Assembly: GCA_013399015.1 (NCBI GenBank) | Contig: VWZX01000877.1 | Coordinates: forward strand, 106,612 to 170,611 | Direction of reading: 5' to 3' | DNA: 64,000 nucleotides | Origin: Galbula dea | Lineage: Eukaryota; Chordata; Aves; Piciformes; Galbulidae | In this document: positions 47,701-59,700 of the stretch, piece by piece | How the letters are laid out: every line of letters begins with the position of its first letter | Position numbering within the stretch: position 1 is the stretch's first letter | Program-made: the position numbers and the translations under genes | The notes under the pieces: model-generated | Database searches by the model: none | What the model was told of the DNA's origin: nothing | What the model saw: the letters and a program-made list of their open reading frames with translations, nothing else

Positions 47701-50700
47701 CTCCATCAGACACGAGCTGGAGAAGGTTAGTAGCACACTCTGGGAGTGGGGGTTAGTATTTGGGCTGCATTCTCTCATACTACAGCACTTCCATGTGCAA
47801 CAAAGGCCTTTATTGTTCCCCCAGCAGCTGGGCATCTGAATTACCATGCCTGCCTCAGTGTAGAAATGGGGTTTTTTCTTTCTCCTGTCCCACTTACTCT
47901 TTTTGCTGAGCCACTGTTAAGGTGTGTCAGCTAATGCCAGCTTCTTAAAGGTGAATCTTGCCAGGTGTTCCAAGGCATAGCTGCCAGAATTGTTGAGTTG
48001 GAAAAGATTTGGCTATTTCTCACTGCACAGACTGGGTTAGTCTGCACTTGCAGGCAGCTGGAGTGGAAAGGAGCAGGAGTTGCCTGTGCCTGCCTCTCCT
48101 GCTCCTGGCATAGCAGGTGCCAGGGTGCCTCAGTGGTGACCTGCATTCCCAGGGCAAGGACAGTTCATCTTGAGGGATGTGTTGACCATGGAGGTTCCCA
48201 TCTCCACCACATCCTTGAGCATTTTCCCTCCCTAGGAAAACAGAGTTGTTTTCTTTTCAAAGACTGCTACAACCAAAGTATGGATAAGCAGCTTGCAACT
48301 TCAAAATGGCATCATTTGATCATGCCTCCTAGTGTCTGAAGGGGCCTGAAAGAAACCTGGGGAGGGGCTTTTGAGGATGTCAGGTAGTGATAGGACTAGG
48401 GGGAAGGGATGCAAACTAGAGGAGGGGAGATTTAGATTGGAGATTAGGAGGAAGTTCTTCACTGTCAGGGTGGGGAGACACTGGCACAGGTTGCCCAGAG
48501 AGGCTGTGGAAGCTCCATCCCTGGAAGCTTTGAAGGCCAGGCTGGCTGGGGCTGTGGGCAAGCTGCTCTAGTGGGAGGTGTCCCTGGCAGGCAGGGGGTT
48601 GGGACTAGATGATCTGTAAGCTCCCTTCCAGCTCTGACAGCTCTAGGATTCTCTGATTCTAATCTTAACAGAACATAGTAAATTATTTTCTAATGTCAGC
48701 AACCAGCTTACCCTGCATGCCTCTCAGTCCCTTATTGGAACAACTGCTCTTCAAACTTGGAACTAATTTGTTGTGTGAAGTGATTGTTTCACAAGGGAAT
48801 TGGTATATGCCATGTATGTAGAATTTGGGGGGTTTTAATACAGAGTATTCAGGTTTTACTGAGTTAGTTGCATTTATCTGAGATTAAGAGAAACTGGCAA
48901 TAAAAATGGGTTTTTTTCCCTGCCTTTCAGGACAAATTCTGATTCTGCCTTGCACCAGAGTACTATGACTCCTGCTCAGCAAGAATCCTTTTCAGGAGGC
49001 TCACAGGATATGCAGCAGAAAAGAGGTACACCAAGAAAAGGAGTAAAAACCTTTGTAAGATTCAAAGCATTGTCCTTCAGATGATGTGCACAGGCACTGG
49101 TGTTCACCTCTGTCTCTAAATACATGGACACAAAGGGCTTTCTAGGTCCAGTTACATGGGAGCTGGAGCCAGGGACCACATGTGCTCTTCTGGGTGCTAA
49201 AATCCAGAAGAGATTTTACAAAGCCAAGATAAAGCATTTCCCTCAACCCCATCATCTCTGATTCTAAGACCTTGCCCTGTGGGGAGAAGTCACCTGGCCT
49301 TGTGGGCCTCTGGTGGTTTGAGTGCTGTCAGCAGTACTGGAGGTTTGGAGGAGCTTCCAGACAAGTGTAGAGGTCACTGGTGTTTTGTGGTCATTGATCC
49401 AACATCAGGAAACAGCAAAACTTCATCTGTTTTTTGTTTCTGGGATTGGAATCACCAGTGAACATGCCCTTGGAGTCTCTGCTTACTAACTGTCCTCTCT
49501 GATAAGGTCTCTGATTGGGAGCTGGAGCAGCACAGCCCTCTGCTGGCCTCTGTTCCTGCTGCTGGCTCAAGAAATGCTTGAAAAGCTCTGAAGTTAAGCA
49601 ACCACCCAGAGATCAGGGAACACACAACACTCAGATGCATATGCACTGTGCTGCAGCTCATTCCCCCCTACCTGTACTCTGCCCAAGTCAGGCCACAGCT
49701 GGACTCCTGGCTCCAGTTCTGGGCTCCCCAGTTCCAGAGAGACAAGGAACTGCTGGAGAGAGCCCAGCAGGGGCTAGGAAGATGCTGAGGGCACTGGAGC
49801 AGCTCTGGCAGGAGGAAAGGCTGAGAGCCCTGGGGCTGCTTAGCCTGGAGAAGAGCAGCCCCAGAGGGGAGCTGCTCAATGCTGAGCAAGAGCTGCAGGC
49901 TGGGGGCCAGAGGCTGGGGCCAGCCTCTGCTCAGTGATGTTTTGAAATGGTTCATGTCCCAATCTAAAGATTTCTTACTGGGAAGATTAATATGATGACA
50001 TTAGGATAAGATTCCTTTGGTTCTGTTTTAGTTTTGTTACTGACTGTCCCTGGGATGGAGGAAGCCACCTCTGAGGCAGACAAAAGCCTCTCCAAGCAAG
50101 GATGGGACACTAAAAAGGTACAGTCTCAGACTGCAGAGTGCAGAGACTTCATTTTCAAACCACATTTGATTTCTTTAGATAACCTAATGCTCTTCATCTT
50201 GGCAACCAACACAAACTACTCAGAGATGAGAGCTGGGGTAGTGTGTTTAGCAACAAGTCACCGAGGGGCAGATCTGAAAGGCACTTTAGTTGCACGTGTG
50301 CATGGATGTGTTGGGTTAGATCAAGAGAAACAGTTGAAACTTGAGCCTTGTTGGGCTAATAAAGCAAAAAGGTGACAGATATCTTCTCAGAGCTTGACAG
50401 AGCTCTCCTGTAGAAGAATAGCTCTTCTGTGGGAAAGTATTTAAGCTGCCAACTGAGATATCTCCTAAGCAGTCATTGCCAGCAGTGTCTTTGCCTTTAC
50501 AAATTGTCTTCCTTCTGTTTCAGACTGGGTCATCCAGACCTAAATCATGTGAAGTTCCAGGAATCAAGTAAGTTTTGAGCAATTGTTTTCTAAAGAGCCT
50601 GGAGCTGTTGTATGTTGAATATCCTCTTGCTTTTGAGCTCTCTGGAAAGCCCTTAGCCTGCGCCCCTGTGACAGAACCCCTGGGGCTGACCCTGTAGCTC

Positions 50701-53700
50701 TTGGGCTTCACACTGTTCTGTAGAGGGCACCTTCCTTTTTTACACAGATGTTCTAAAGACCTCTCCAGGCTGACACTGAAATGATCTCTTTTCCTTTCTC
50801 TTTCTCCTCTCTCCCTCATCTAGCATCTTCCCATCAGCTGACCAGGAGAACACTACAGCCCTGATTCCTGCCACGCACAACACGGGTGGTTCCCTGCCAG
50901 ACCTGACCAACATCCATTTCCCTTCCCCTCTCCCAACACCACTAGATCCTGAGGAATCCACATTCCCAGCCCTCAGCAGCTCCAACAGTACTGGCAATCT
51001 TGCTGCCAACCTGACTCACTTGGGCATCAGCACTGCCAATCAGGGTAAGAGCCCAACTGCAAGGTGTTGTTCCACTTGGCCCGTGCTCTGTCACTTCTCT
51101 TAGGTTCTGCAGGTTGCACTGCTGGCTGTTTTGGCTCAGAGGTGATTGCACTTCACCACTGATTGGCATTTCTTTAGAAACAAGCCATTTCTGCAGGAGA
51201 AAGTGAGGAAGCTCTTAGATGACTTACAAATTAATCACAAAGTTAGGTGACTTACCAATTCTCTGTCATTTTGCTTATGTTCTTGGTGCCCAAATCAGCT
51301 TTTTGGGTCTTTGGTTGTGTTTATTTTGTGTTTAAGACTCCAAGGACTGAGGAGCAGCTGGAGTTGCCTCCCTTGTCATTCACTGTACTTAACCCAGCAG
51401 CACTGGTGTGGAAATAGCTGAAATAGGCTTTTTGTTTTCATTCCTTTACAAGGATGCTTTTTCTTTCCTTGTGAGGATAGAATCACAGACTCAGTAAGGT
51501 TGGAGAAGACCTCTAAGATCATGGAGTCCAATTGTCAGCCTAGCACTCCCAGGTCACCACTAATCCATGTCCCTAAGTGCCACATCTCCATGGGTTTTGA
51601 ACCCCTCCAGGGATGGTGACTCCAGCCCTGCCCTGGGCAGCCTGGGCCAATGCCTAAACACTCTTGCAGGGAAGAAATTTTCCCTGATACCCAACCTAAA
51701 CCTCTCCTGGCACAAATTGAGGCCATTTCCTCTTGTATTATCACTTGTTCCCTGGGAGAAGAGCCCAAGCCCCTCCTGGCTCCAGCCTCCTCTCAGGGAG
51801 CTGCAGAGAGTGAGAAGGTCACCCCTGAGCCTCCTCTTCTCCAGGCTAACCAAGCCCAGTTGGGGAAAAATCCCAGCCCTCCCTGTGGTTGGTGCCTTTG
51901 TGTTGAAACTGTCACCTTCTGGCAGCACAGTTTGTGTTGCAAGTTCTTCTCAGGGGCTGTTGCTGTTTGAACTGTTCAGCCTGGGTAAGTCCCAGTTGCA
52001 TTGTTTGGGATTTTTGGACTTTTGCAATCCTGATAGTTTCCTTTTTACACCAAACAAATGTTATTTGCCATGCTGGCAGTTTATCAGCTGCTGAGCACTG
52101 GATAATTTCAGGATTAAATTTCACTTTAGAGGCAAAAAGCTTAAGCTGGGGATTGTTCTTTTCTTCAGTCATTTCACTGGGTCACACTCACAGAGTAGTG
52201 AAGGGAGTTGCATTTTCTTATTGTCCCTGCCAATTGCAGTCATTTCTATTCTAGGAATCAACTAAGGCACTGGATCCAAAAATACATTTCCTGTGTGAGG
52301 CAGGGTTCCCTTACCCACTTACCAACCCTCTCAGACACTGGGAACAGGAAATCATTCTCATCAGGCTGAGGTAGTGTTGTGACTGAGCAGTTCTAACAAG
52401 AAGGAAGCAAGAAGATGCTTTAACCATTTGAGTCCAGAGTTGCTCAGCAGCTTCCAGCAACCCTGAACATGTTTTCTGGTCTCAAAAGAAGTCTACCCAG
52501 GGTTTCAGAGGTGGGCTGGCACTCAGGTAGAGCTTGGGGAGTCTGTTGTGTGTATGAAGAGAAGCAAACTGCTTGTGTGGAGTTAAGGCAGATTGGGTCA
52601 CTGAATTGTTTGGGGCTATCCATAATGAGCCAAGTAAAGAGTCTAAACCCAAACTGCTAAGTGTGTGATTGCTTTGCAAACACTTCCTGATCTAGCAAAG
52701 ACATCACAAATTGCACAGATCCACTGCTGGATGGTTTCCTCCTTTGGAGACTCTCCCATGGTTTAATTGTTGGCATAGGCAGTGTTGGGTTTTGGAAGTG
52801 ATTTTCCCAAACCTCCCTTGCCTCTTTAGCAGGAAACCTGAAGGCTCTCCAGCCTGGTGCAGGAGCTCTGTGCACTGCACAGACATGCCCTCAGCAGCCC
52901 CAAGAGAGGGAGGTGGGGACACAAATCACCTGCCAGGCTCCTACCAACTGACTGCCAGCAGTTTTGAAGTCTCCACATTTGTGCCTTGGAGTTTGTCAGT
53001 TTGCTGACACGTTCCCTGAGATGGGGCTGGGGCTGGGGTTGGGAAGCAGCACAGGAGAAAGCCAAGCAGTGCTCAGAATCTGCAGAATTTGAGCCAGTTT
53101 GCCTGCTGGCTCCTTGGCAGCTTGGACTTCCTGGCTCCCTGGCAGCCTGCCTGGGAGCCCTGAACGTTTGCCAGGTGCCTTGATGCTCACAGGCTCTCCT
53201 GAATTCCTCCTTTCTGGCAGCTCTGGAAGAACAGCTCCCTAGCTAGATTGTCCTGAAATCACTTTCCAGGGTCTCTTGGTTTCCTCTAGGGTGAGGTAGA
53301 AATTAGGGGAGGTTTCAAAACTGCCAGGTTTTTGTCTTGAGTTTGAACAAAACGACTGCACTTGGGTTTTTGTTATCCCTTCCCCCTGCTAGGCTGTGGC
53401 TCTGTGGAGTGTGAGGGATGTTTCCTGCCTGCCTGCACACTGGTATGCCATTAAGAATGGAGCTCTTCCTGTGGAACCAGTTCTCTTTCTGCATTTCCCC
53501 TTAAATAGGTGTTTGCTTTTATAACATCACAAGTGCCCTCTGATGAGTCTTGGTATCTTCCCCCCTGAAGTTGGAGGAGCCCTCCCAAACAGAGCAGAAG
53601 GTGCCTGTGCTGGCTTGGTTGGGTGCCTGCAGCCTGGGAGGGGTGTGAGGACAAGACCTGGGCTTTCACTCAAGCCCTGAAGCTGCTCTGCCTGGTTCAG

Positions 53701-56700
53701 GTTCAAGTCAGTATCTGTGCACTGACCTGCACAACCATGACTAGGCTTGGCCCAGGCCAAACCACAGGGATCTTCCTTTCATCCTGATGCCTTCACCCTG
53801 ACTGAATTCATTGCAGAGGGTTCCAGGCTGCTGGCCAGAGACAGGTTCAGCACTTGGCATTCATCATAGACTAGGATCATAGAATCAGCTGGGTTGGAAG
53901 GGACCTCAGAGGTCATCCAGTCCAACCCCCCTCTAGTGAGCAGGGACATCCCCAACTAAATCAGGTTGCTCAGAACCTTGAATGCCTCCAGGGACAGGGC
54001 CTCACCCACCTCCCTGGGCAACCTGTTCCAGTGTTCCACTCCCCTCATGGTGAGGAACTGTTTCCTAATATCCAATCTAAATCTACACTTCTCTAATTCA
54101 AAGCCATTGCCCCTTGTCCTTTCCCTACAGGCCTTTGTAAACAGGCCCTCCCCAGCCTCTTTGTAAGTTCCCCTCAGGTACTGGCAGGTCACTATTAGGT
54201 TCCCCCAAAGCCTCCTCTTCTCCAGGCTGCACAATGCCAGCTCCCTCAGCCTGTGTTCCCAGGGGAGGTGTTCCAACCCCTGAGCATTCCCATAGCCCTC
54301 CCCGGGACCCTCTCAGGTCCATGTCCTTTCTGTGTGGAGGGCTCCAGAGCTGAACACAGTATTGCAGATGAGAATTGTCCACTTAGGCTGTTGGGTTTAG
54401 CATTGAGGTATCCAAAAGGCCTTGCTCTGGCCCTGTTCTGAGCCTGTTCCTTCCTCCCCAGCAGGAATGACGCCGGCAGCCCCCTCGCAGGCGCAGCACC
54501 GCCCGGCGGCCGGCAGCCCTCTGGCCTTGGGCACAGACTCCAGGCGGCCACAGGCCCAGCAGATGTCTCCTACCCTCTCCCCTCTCTCACCAATCACTCA
54601 GGTAGGAATTCATTGGAGAGTTAATCACAGATCAATCCTTTTACCTAGGGAGAAGCTGGGCTCTTCACTTCATCTCTTTTAGAATCATTAAGGTTGGAAA
54701 AGGCCTCTAAGGTCATGGAGTCCAAAGGTTAAGCTGAGGCTCCCAAGTGATTGCTGAGCCATGCCTCCCAGCACCATATCTTCATGTCCTGTAAACCCCT
54801 CCAGGGGTGGTGACTCCACCACTGCCCTGGGCAGCCTGGGCCAATGCTTAGCCACTCTTCAGGGAAGAAATTGTTCCTGACATCCAAAAACCTCCCCTGG
54901 CACAACTTGAGGCCATTCTGTCCTTTCACTTGTTCCCTGGGAGACGAGGCTAAACCCCACCTGGCTCCAACCTCCTTTCAGGGTGTTGGAGAGAGTGAGA
55001 AGGTCTCCCCTGAGCCTTCTCTTCTCCAGACTAAACCACCCCAGTTCCCTCAGCTGCTCCTCACAAGACTTCATAGAGAGTCACACAGACTCTTGCTCTG
55101 TCATTTCCTCCTTTGAGTGTTTGTTAATTCAGAGCCATAAAAAGGGAGAGGCTTGTAGAGGAGACGGATCTTACTTTTGCTTTTCCAGAACTGTGCTAAA
55201 AAACCATCTGTGAGGACACTTTTCTCTAATGGTATTGGCCCAGAGTGAGTTGTGAAATGTGAAAGACACTTCTCTAATTTGTGAGGGAAGCTCAGTTAGC
55301 TTTGAAAGTTGATTTCATAAGGGTGAGCCTGCAGTTGACTCAGTTATCAGCTTCTGACCTGGCCTTTTAGAGTGTTTGTTGTACACTGGAGGTGATTTAA
55401 GTCTTTGAAACATGTTCTTGACTGTTTCTGAACCTTTAGGTGGCATTTTTAAAATGCAAGATGAGACTGACTTAGCACAGGTCTCTTGAGGGGAGCCCTG
55501 CTGTGCCTGGAAACGAAGAGGAGTTCCTTGCCAACACGGGATGACTTTGGTTCTTCTTTTTTAAGGCTGTGGCTATGGATGCATTGTCTCTGGAGCAGCA
55601 GCTTCCCCCATACCCATTTTTTACCCAGACAACTTCCCAGCAACAGCAGCAGAGCCAGGTGGCCAGTACCCTGCCTCAGAGCCCTGGTTTGCAGCGAGGA
55701 TCCCAGCTCCCCCCCCTCTCCGTCACGGTTCCTTCCTCCATCCCCCAGTCGCCTCCGGGCAGCCAGAGCCAGCCGGCCGTGGGCATCGACATCAACTCGG
55801 TAAGCTCCAAGCCCCCCAGAGCTTGCACTGGGAACAGCTGGTGGTGTGGGCAGGCTGTCAGAGGTGGAACTGGACAGCCCTGGGCAGCAGGACACCGGGA
55901 GGCAGAGGCTGAAGTGGTCCTTGAATGCTTTGGGGGGAATCCCTAGGTAGATGTTCTCTAGAGGAGAGTTTGGGTTTGATGTGTGCTCAGGGCAGTGCAG
56001 TTTCATGAAGTGCTGTCCCTCAGGGCTCCATGTTTGCTGAGATCAGCTTCAAGAGGTCTGCAGTTGGTCCACACCTCGCTGCTGCCCTTGCACTGGTGCC
56101 TTTGCAATGTCATGAACATTAGAGTCTGCTGTGGGCTGGGACTGTGACAAAGAAACCTGCTAACAGGCACGGTCCAAGAGCTGGAGAGACCCAGGTTGTG
56201 TTGCATTTGAACTGAAGAGCAGACTTTAGGACATTCCAAAATAGGATTTGTGGCTGCCTTTGGGTGCCCAGGAGGAATGGAGTGTTTCCAGACATAGATG
56301 GGTGATGATTTAAGGACAGGTTTCTTTTCCTGCTTGTTTTAACAGGGTCTGTTCTGAGAGGTTGTGTCTCTCTGCATGTGAAAATCCCAACTGCAGAGCA
56401 AGGTCAGGGTTACAGGAAGGAATTTCACAGCCCCTCCTCTGCTCACTCTGCCCTGCTGTGTAGTGTCTGGGTTGTCTGACCTGTTGTGTCCTCCTGCCAG
56501 TGTTGTAGTGACAGGAATTGGCCTGAGAATGAGAGGAAATCATTCTCTGTTGACCCAGCACTTCATCAGGGCTTTCAGTTGTGGATGAAATGTTTCAACA
56601 GTTTGTGCTGAGAAGTGCTGCTTGAAAGAAGCCACTTCCCTTTCAGGGTTGGAAGTGGATGAGGGAAGGACAAATGCAGCAGTGGAGAGGACACCAGCTC

Positions 56701-59700
56701 CCTCCAGATGTGTCCCAGTGTTTTGGTTCTGATGCTCAGACAGCTAGAGATGATTCTGATTTTCATTCCTGGCTTTCTCTGTCGCTTTCCTCATCCTAAA
56801 CTTCTTTATGACCTTAACTTTTAGGGTGTGCTGTGCTTATCTTTGAAGCCAACTGAAATCTTACCTCCATACATTTCAATCTAGCTTATCAGAACACATT
56901 TGAGCTGGTTTTGAGCTGTGTTTCGGTCTCAGTGACAACTCCTCTGCAGGTTTGGTCAAGCAGTGTTGAAATACAGGTTGGTTTGGAGAGCAGCAATGCA
57001 GAGCAGAAAGGGTTAAGGCATTTTTGGGTGTGATTGGCAGGATTTGGTGGCCAAAAGCCTTGGTAGCAGAGTGTCCTCCCATACTGCAGCCTTGTCTGGT
57101 TAAATTACTCCTCCTGGTAGAGCTCCTGGGTTGCAGGTTCTCCTCAAATCATCTGCTCATCTCTAAAGGAAGGATAATGACCAGAGCTGTCCTACTGATG
57201 CTAATTAGGGCAATATTCTCTGCCAGTGCCATTAAAGTTATTAACACAGAGTCATAGAATCAGTGAGGTTGGAAAAGGTCTCCAAGATCATGGAGTTCAG
57301 CTCTCACTGCTACCACTAACCCATGGCCCTCAGCACCACATCTCCAGGGGTTCTGAACCCCTCCAGGGATGGTGACTCCAGCCCTGCCCTGGGCAGCCTG
57401 GGCCAAGGCTGAACCACCCTTCAGGGAGGAAATTGTTTCCTAATATCCAACCTAAGCTTCCCTTGGTTTCCTCTCATCCTGTTGCTTGTTACCTGGCAGA
57501 AGAGGGTTCTTCATGACCAAAGAAAAGGTAAATCTTTGCAAGTGTGTTCTCGAGATGCCTGAGGACTGTGTGAATGTGAGTAATATAAACCTGCAGAGCA
57601 GCACTGGAGCTCTCAGACAGTGTCTGTTCCATGTCCTGGGGTTCAGTGCTGCTTTCCAAAGGATTCCAGGCTGCAGAGTTACACATTTCCATCTTGATAA
57701 CACACCAGGGCTAACAGCAGGCAGGGGAACAGGAGGAGGTTCTCCAGTGTAAACACAGGCAGAGGATGTCTGAGTGCAGCAGCTGAAGAATAAATCACCT
57801 GAGTTTTCAGCCATTGCCAGCTTTCAAGACTTGCCCTGAATCATTGGCTGACCAGGTGGGGTGTTTTTTTGGGGAGGGTTTCTTTTGGTTTTGAGCTGAG
57901 AAGAGGGAGAAAACATTTGCCCAGTTGTGTTGGCACAGCCCTGCCCTGCTCTGGGCCATCCAGTCAGACCAGCCCCTACCCCAGTGACACCTGAACTCTT
58001 CCCCTCGTGTGGCATTGTTCCCAGTAACCCTGTCTCCATCCCTAGCCAAGAAATTGCTTGAAGAGGATGTTTTCTCCCAGCTTCCTCGAGCTGCAGATGC
58101 CAGAAGTGGATAATTTGCCAACCTTCCATCATTCCCATGGTCTTTAATTCTGTGTTGTTCTGTAGGCTTCACTCCAGCAGTACCGCAGTAATGCTGGCTC
58201 CCCAGCCAACCAGTCTCCCACCTCTCCTGTCTCCAATCAAGGCTTCTCTCCTGGCAGCTCCCCTCAAGTAAGGGACTCTCTGCTTCCACAGGCCTTCCTT
58301 CTTGTGTGTGTTTTTAGTTTGAGTCTCTCCATTCCTGACCCATAGTTGTCTCCCTGTCTGTGTCTGTGCCTCATGCATCACTGCCGTCTCATCTCGTCTG
58401 CAGTTCCATGCAGTTGCAGAGTGTTTCAGTAGCTGCTGAATTGCCTTTGGAGTGATCAAAGCTCCTGTTAAAACTCACTGGTTTCTCTGGGCTGTTTTCA
58501 TGGCCAGAACCTCCAGGTAGAGCCTTTTGAATTAGCAATATTGTGTAGGAGCTGATGGATCAGGCTGGGAGGGGAGAGAGAGAGAGAGAGAGAGAGGGAG
58601 GGAAACCTGAGTGCCTCCTGCAGCAGGGTGGGCACTAAATAGCCCTTCTGTGGCCACTTGCCTTTACCTCAGAGCCTGGTTTGACATGGGAACATGCACT
58701 TGGAAAGTAAACACTGGAGAAAATGCTCTTACAAATAGCAGTTGTCCTGTGTGGCTTGCAAGTAGTGGGGCAGTGAGCTTGCTTTCCTGCATGCTAGCTG
58801 CTTTTCCTTCCTGTGTGTGTCTGTACTCCCAGGTCCTATGTGCCAGTCCTACCTTGGGGTGTCTGCCATCCTCTGTGCCAGCAGCAGGACAGAGTCTTTG
58901 GGGGTGCCCCTGTTTGTGTTTACTGTGCATGGGAATAAGCTGCTGCTGCTGCACCAGCTCCATGTGACTTCCCTTCTCCTGAATCCCACCTGTAGGAAGG
59001 AGGTGCAAGAAATTCTTCCAGAGCAACACAGCAGAGTCTGAAAGGCAGTTTTCTGTTTAATCATGTGGTGTTTAAGGCTGGAAGGAGGATCCTATCTAGG
59101 GAAGTGCTGCCCCTTCATGGTTGCAGAGCAGAAGCTGTGTCTCTCCTTGCCCTTGGCCCAGAGACAGGTCACTGCTAAGCTCAGTAACAGACCCAAGTGT
59201 CAGGACTGTCTGGATTTCCTTAACCCTTGCTTAACTGCTTCTTAAATTCTCTCTCTTCTGCCTGCCTCTGCCTCTTCTGCTGTGTTCTGTGTGTGGCTGA
59301 AGAGAAAACAAGCAGACTGGCTCCCCCAGGCTGCCCTGTAGAGCAGAGCTGGTGCCAGGCTTGCTGCAGACTCAGGGCCAGTTCTCATTTGGGATTTTGA
59401 TTTACTTTTCCCCCTTGACTTCTCCATAACTTCTCCCAAGCACTGGAGTGTGCAGCACATGCTTGGCTGTGATTTTTTTCCTGCCCAGCCTGTTTTATCC
59501 TGTGAACTCCAGCTTGGGTTCTGCTCTTTTCAAATGGAGAGCAGAATTGTGTCTGAAAGGAGGAAGGTTTCTTACTTCTGCTTATTTTAAGTTAGTTACA
59601 CAGTAAGTTAGCACTGGCCTCTTCAAAACAGCCACACAACTCCTGGTCTGGGCTGAATGAAAAAGGAGACATCTCTCCTGCCTTCCCCAGTGGAGCAGGA

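Larger units (their letters stand above)
51045..54461 (+). other. CRTC1: CRTC1 intron 8
   Basis: A 3.4 kb intron with minus-strand CR1 copies at 51478-51860 and 53873-54378. It ends in a tandem CAGCAG acceptor. The sequence between the CR1 copies is unique and shows no exon. Confidence 0.92.
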
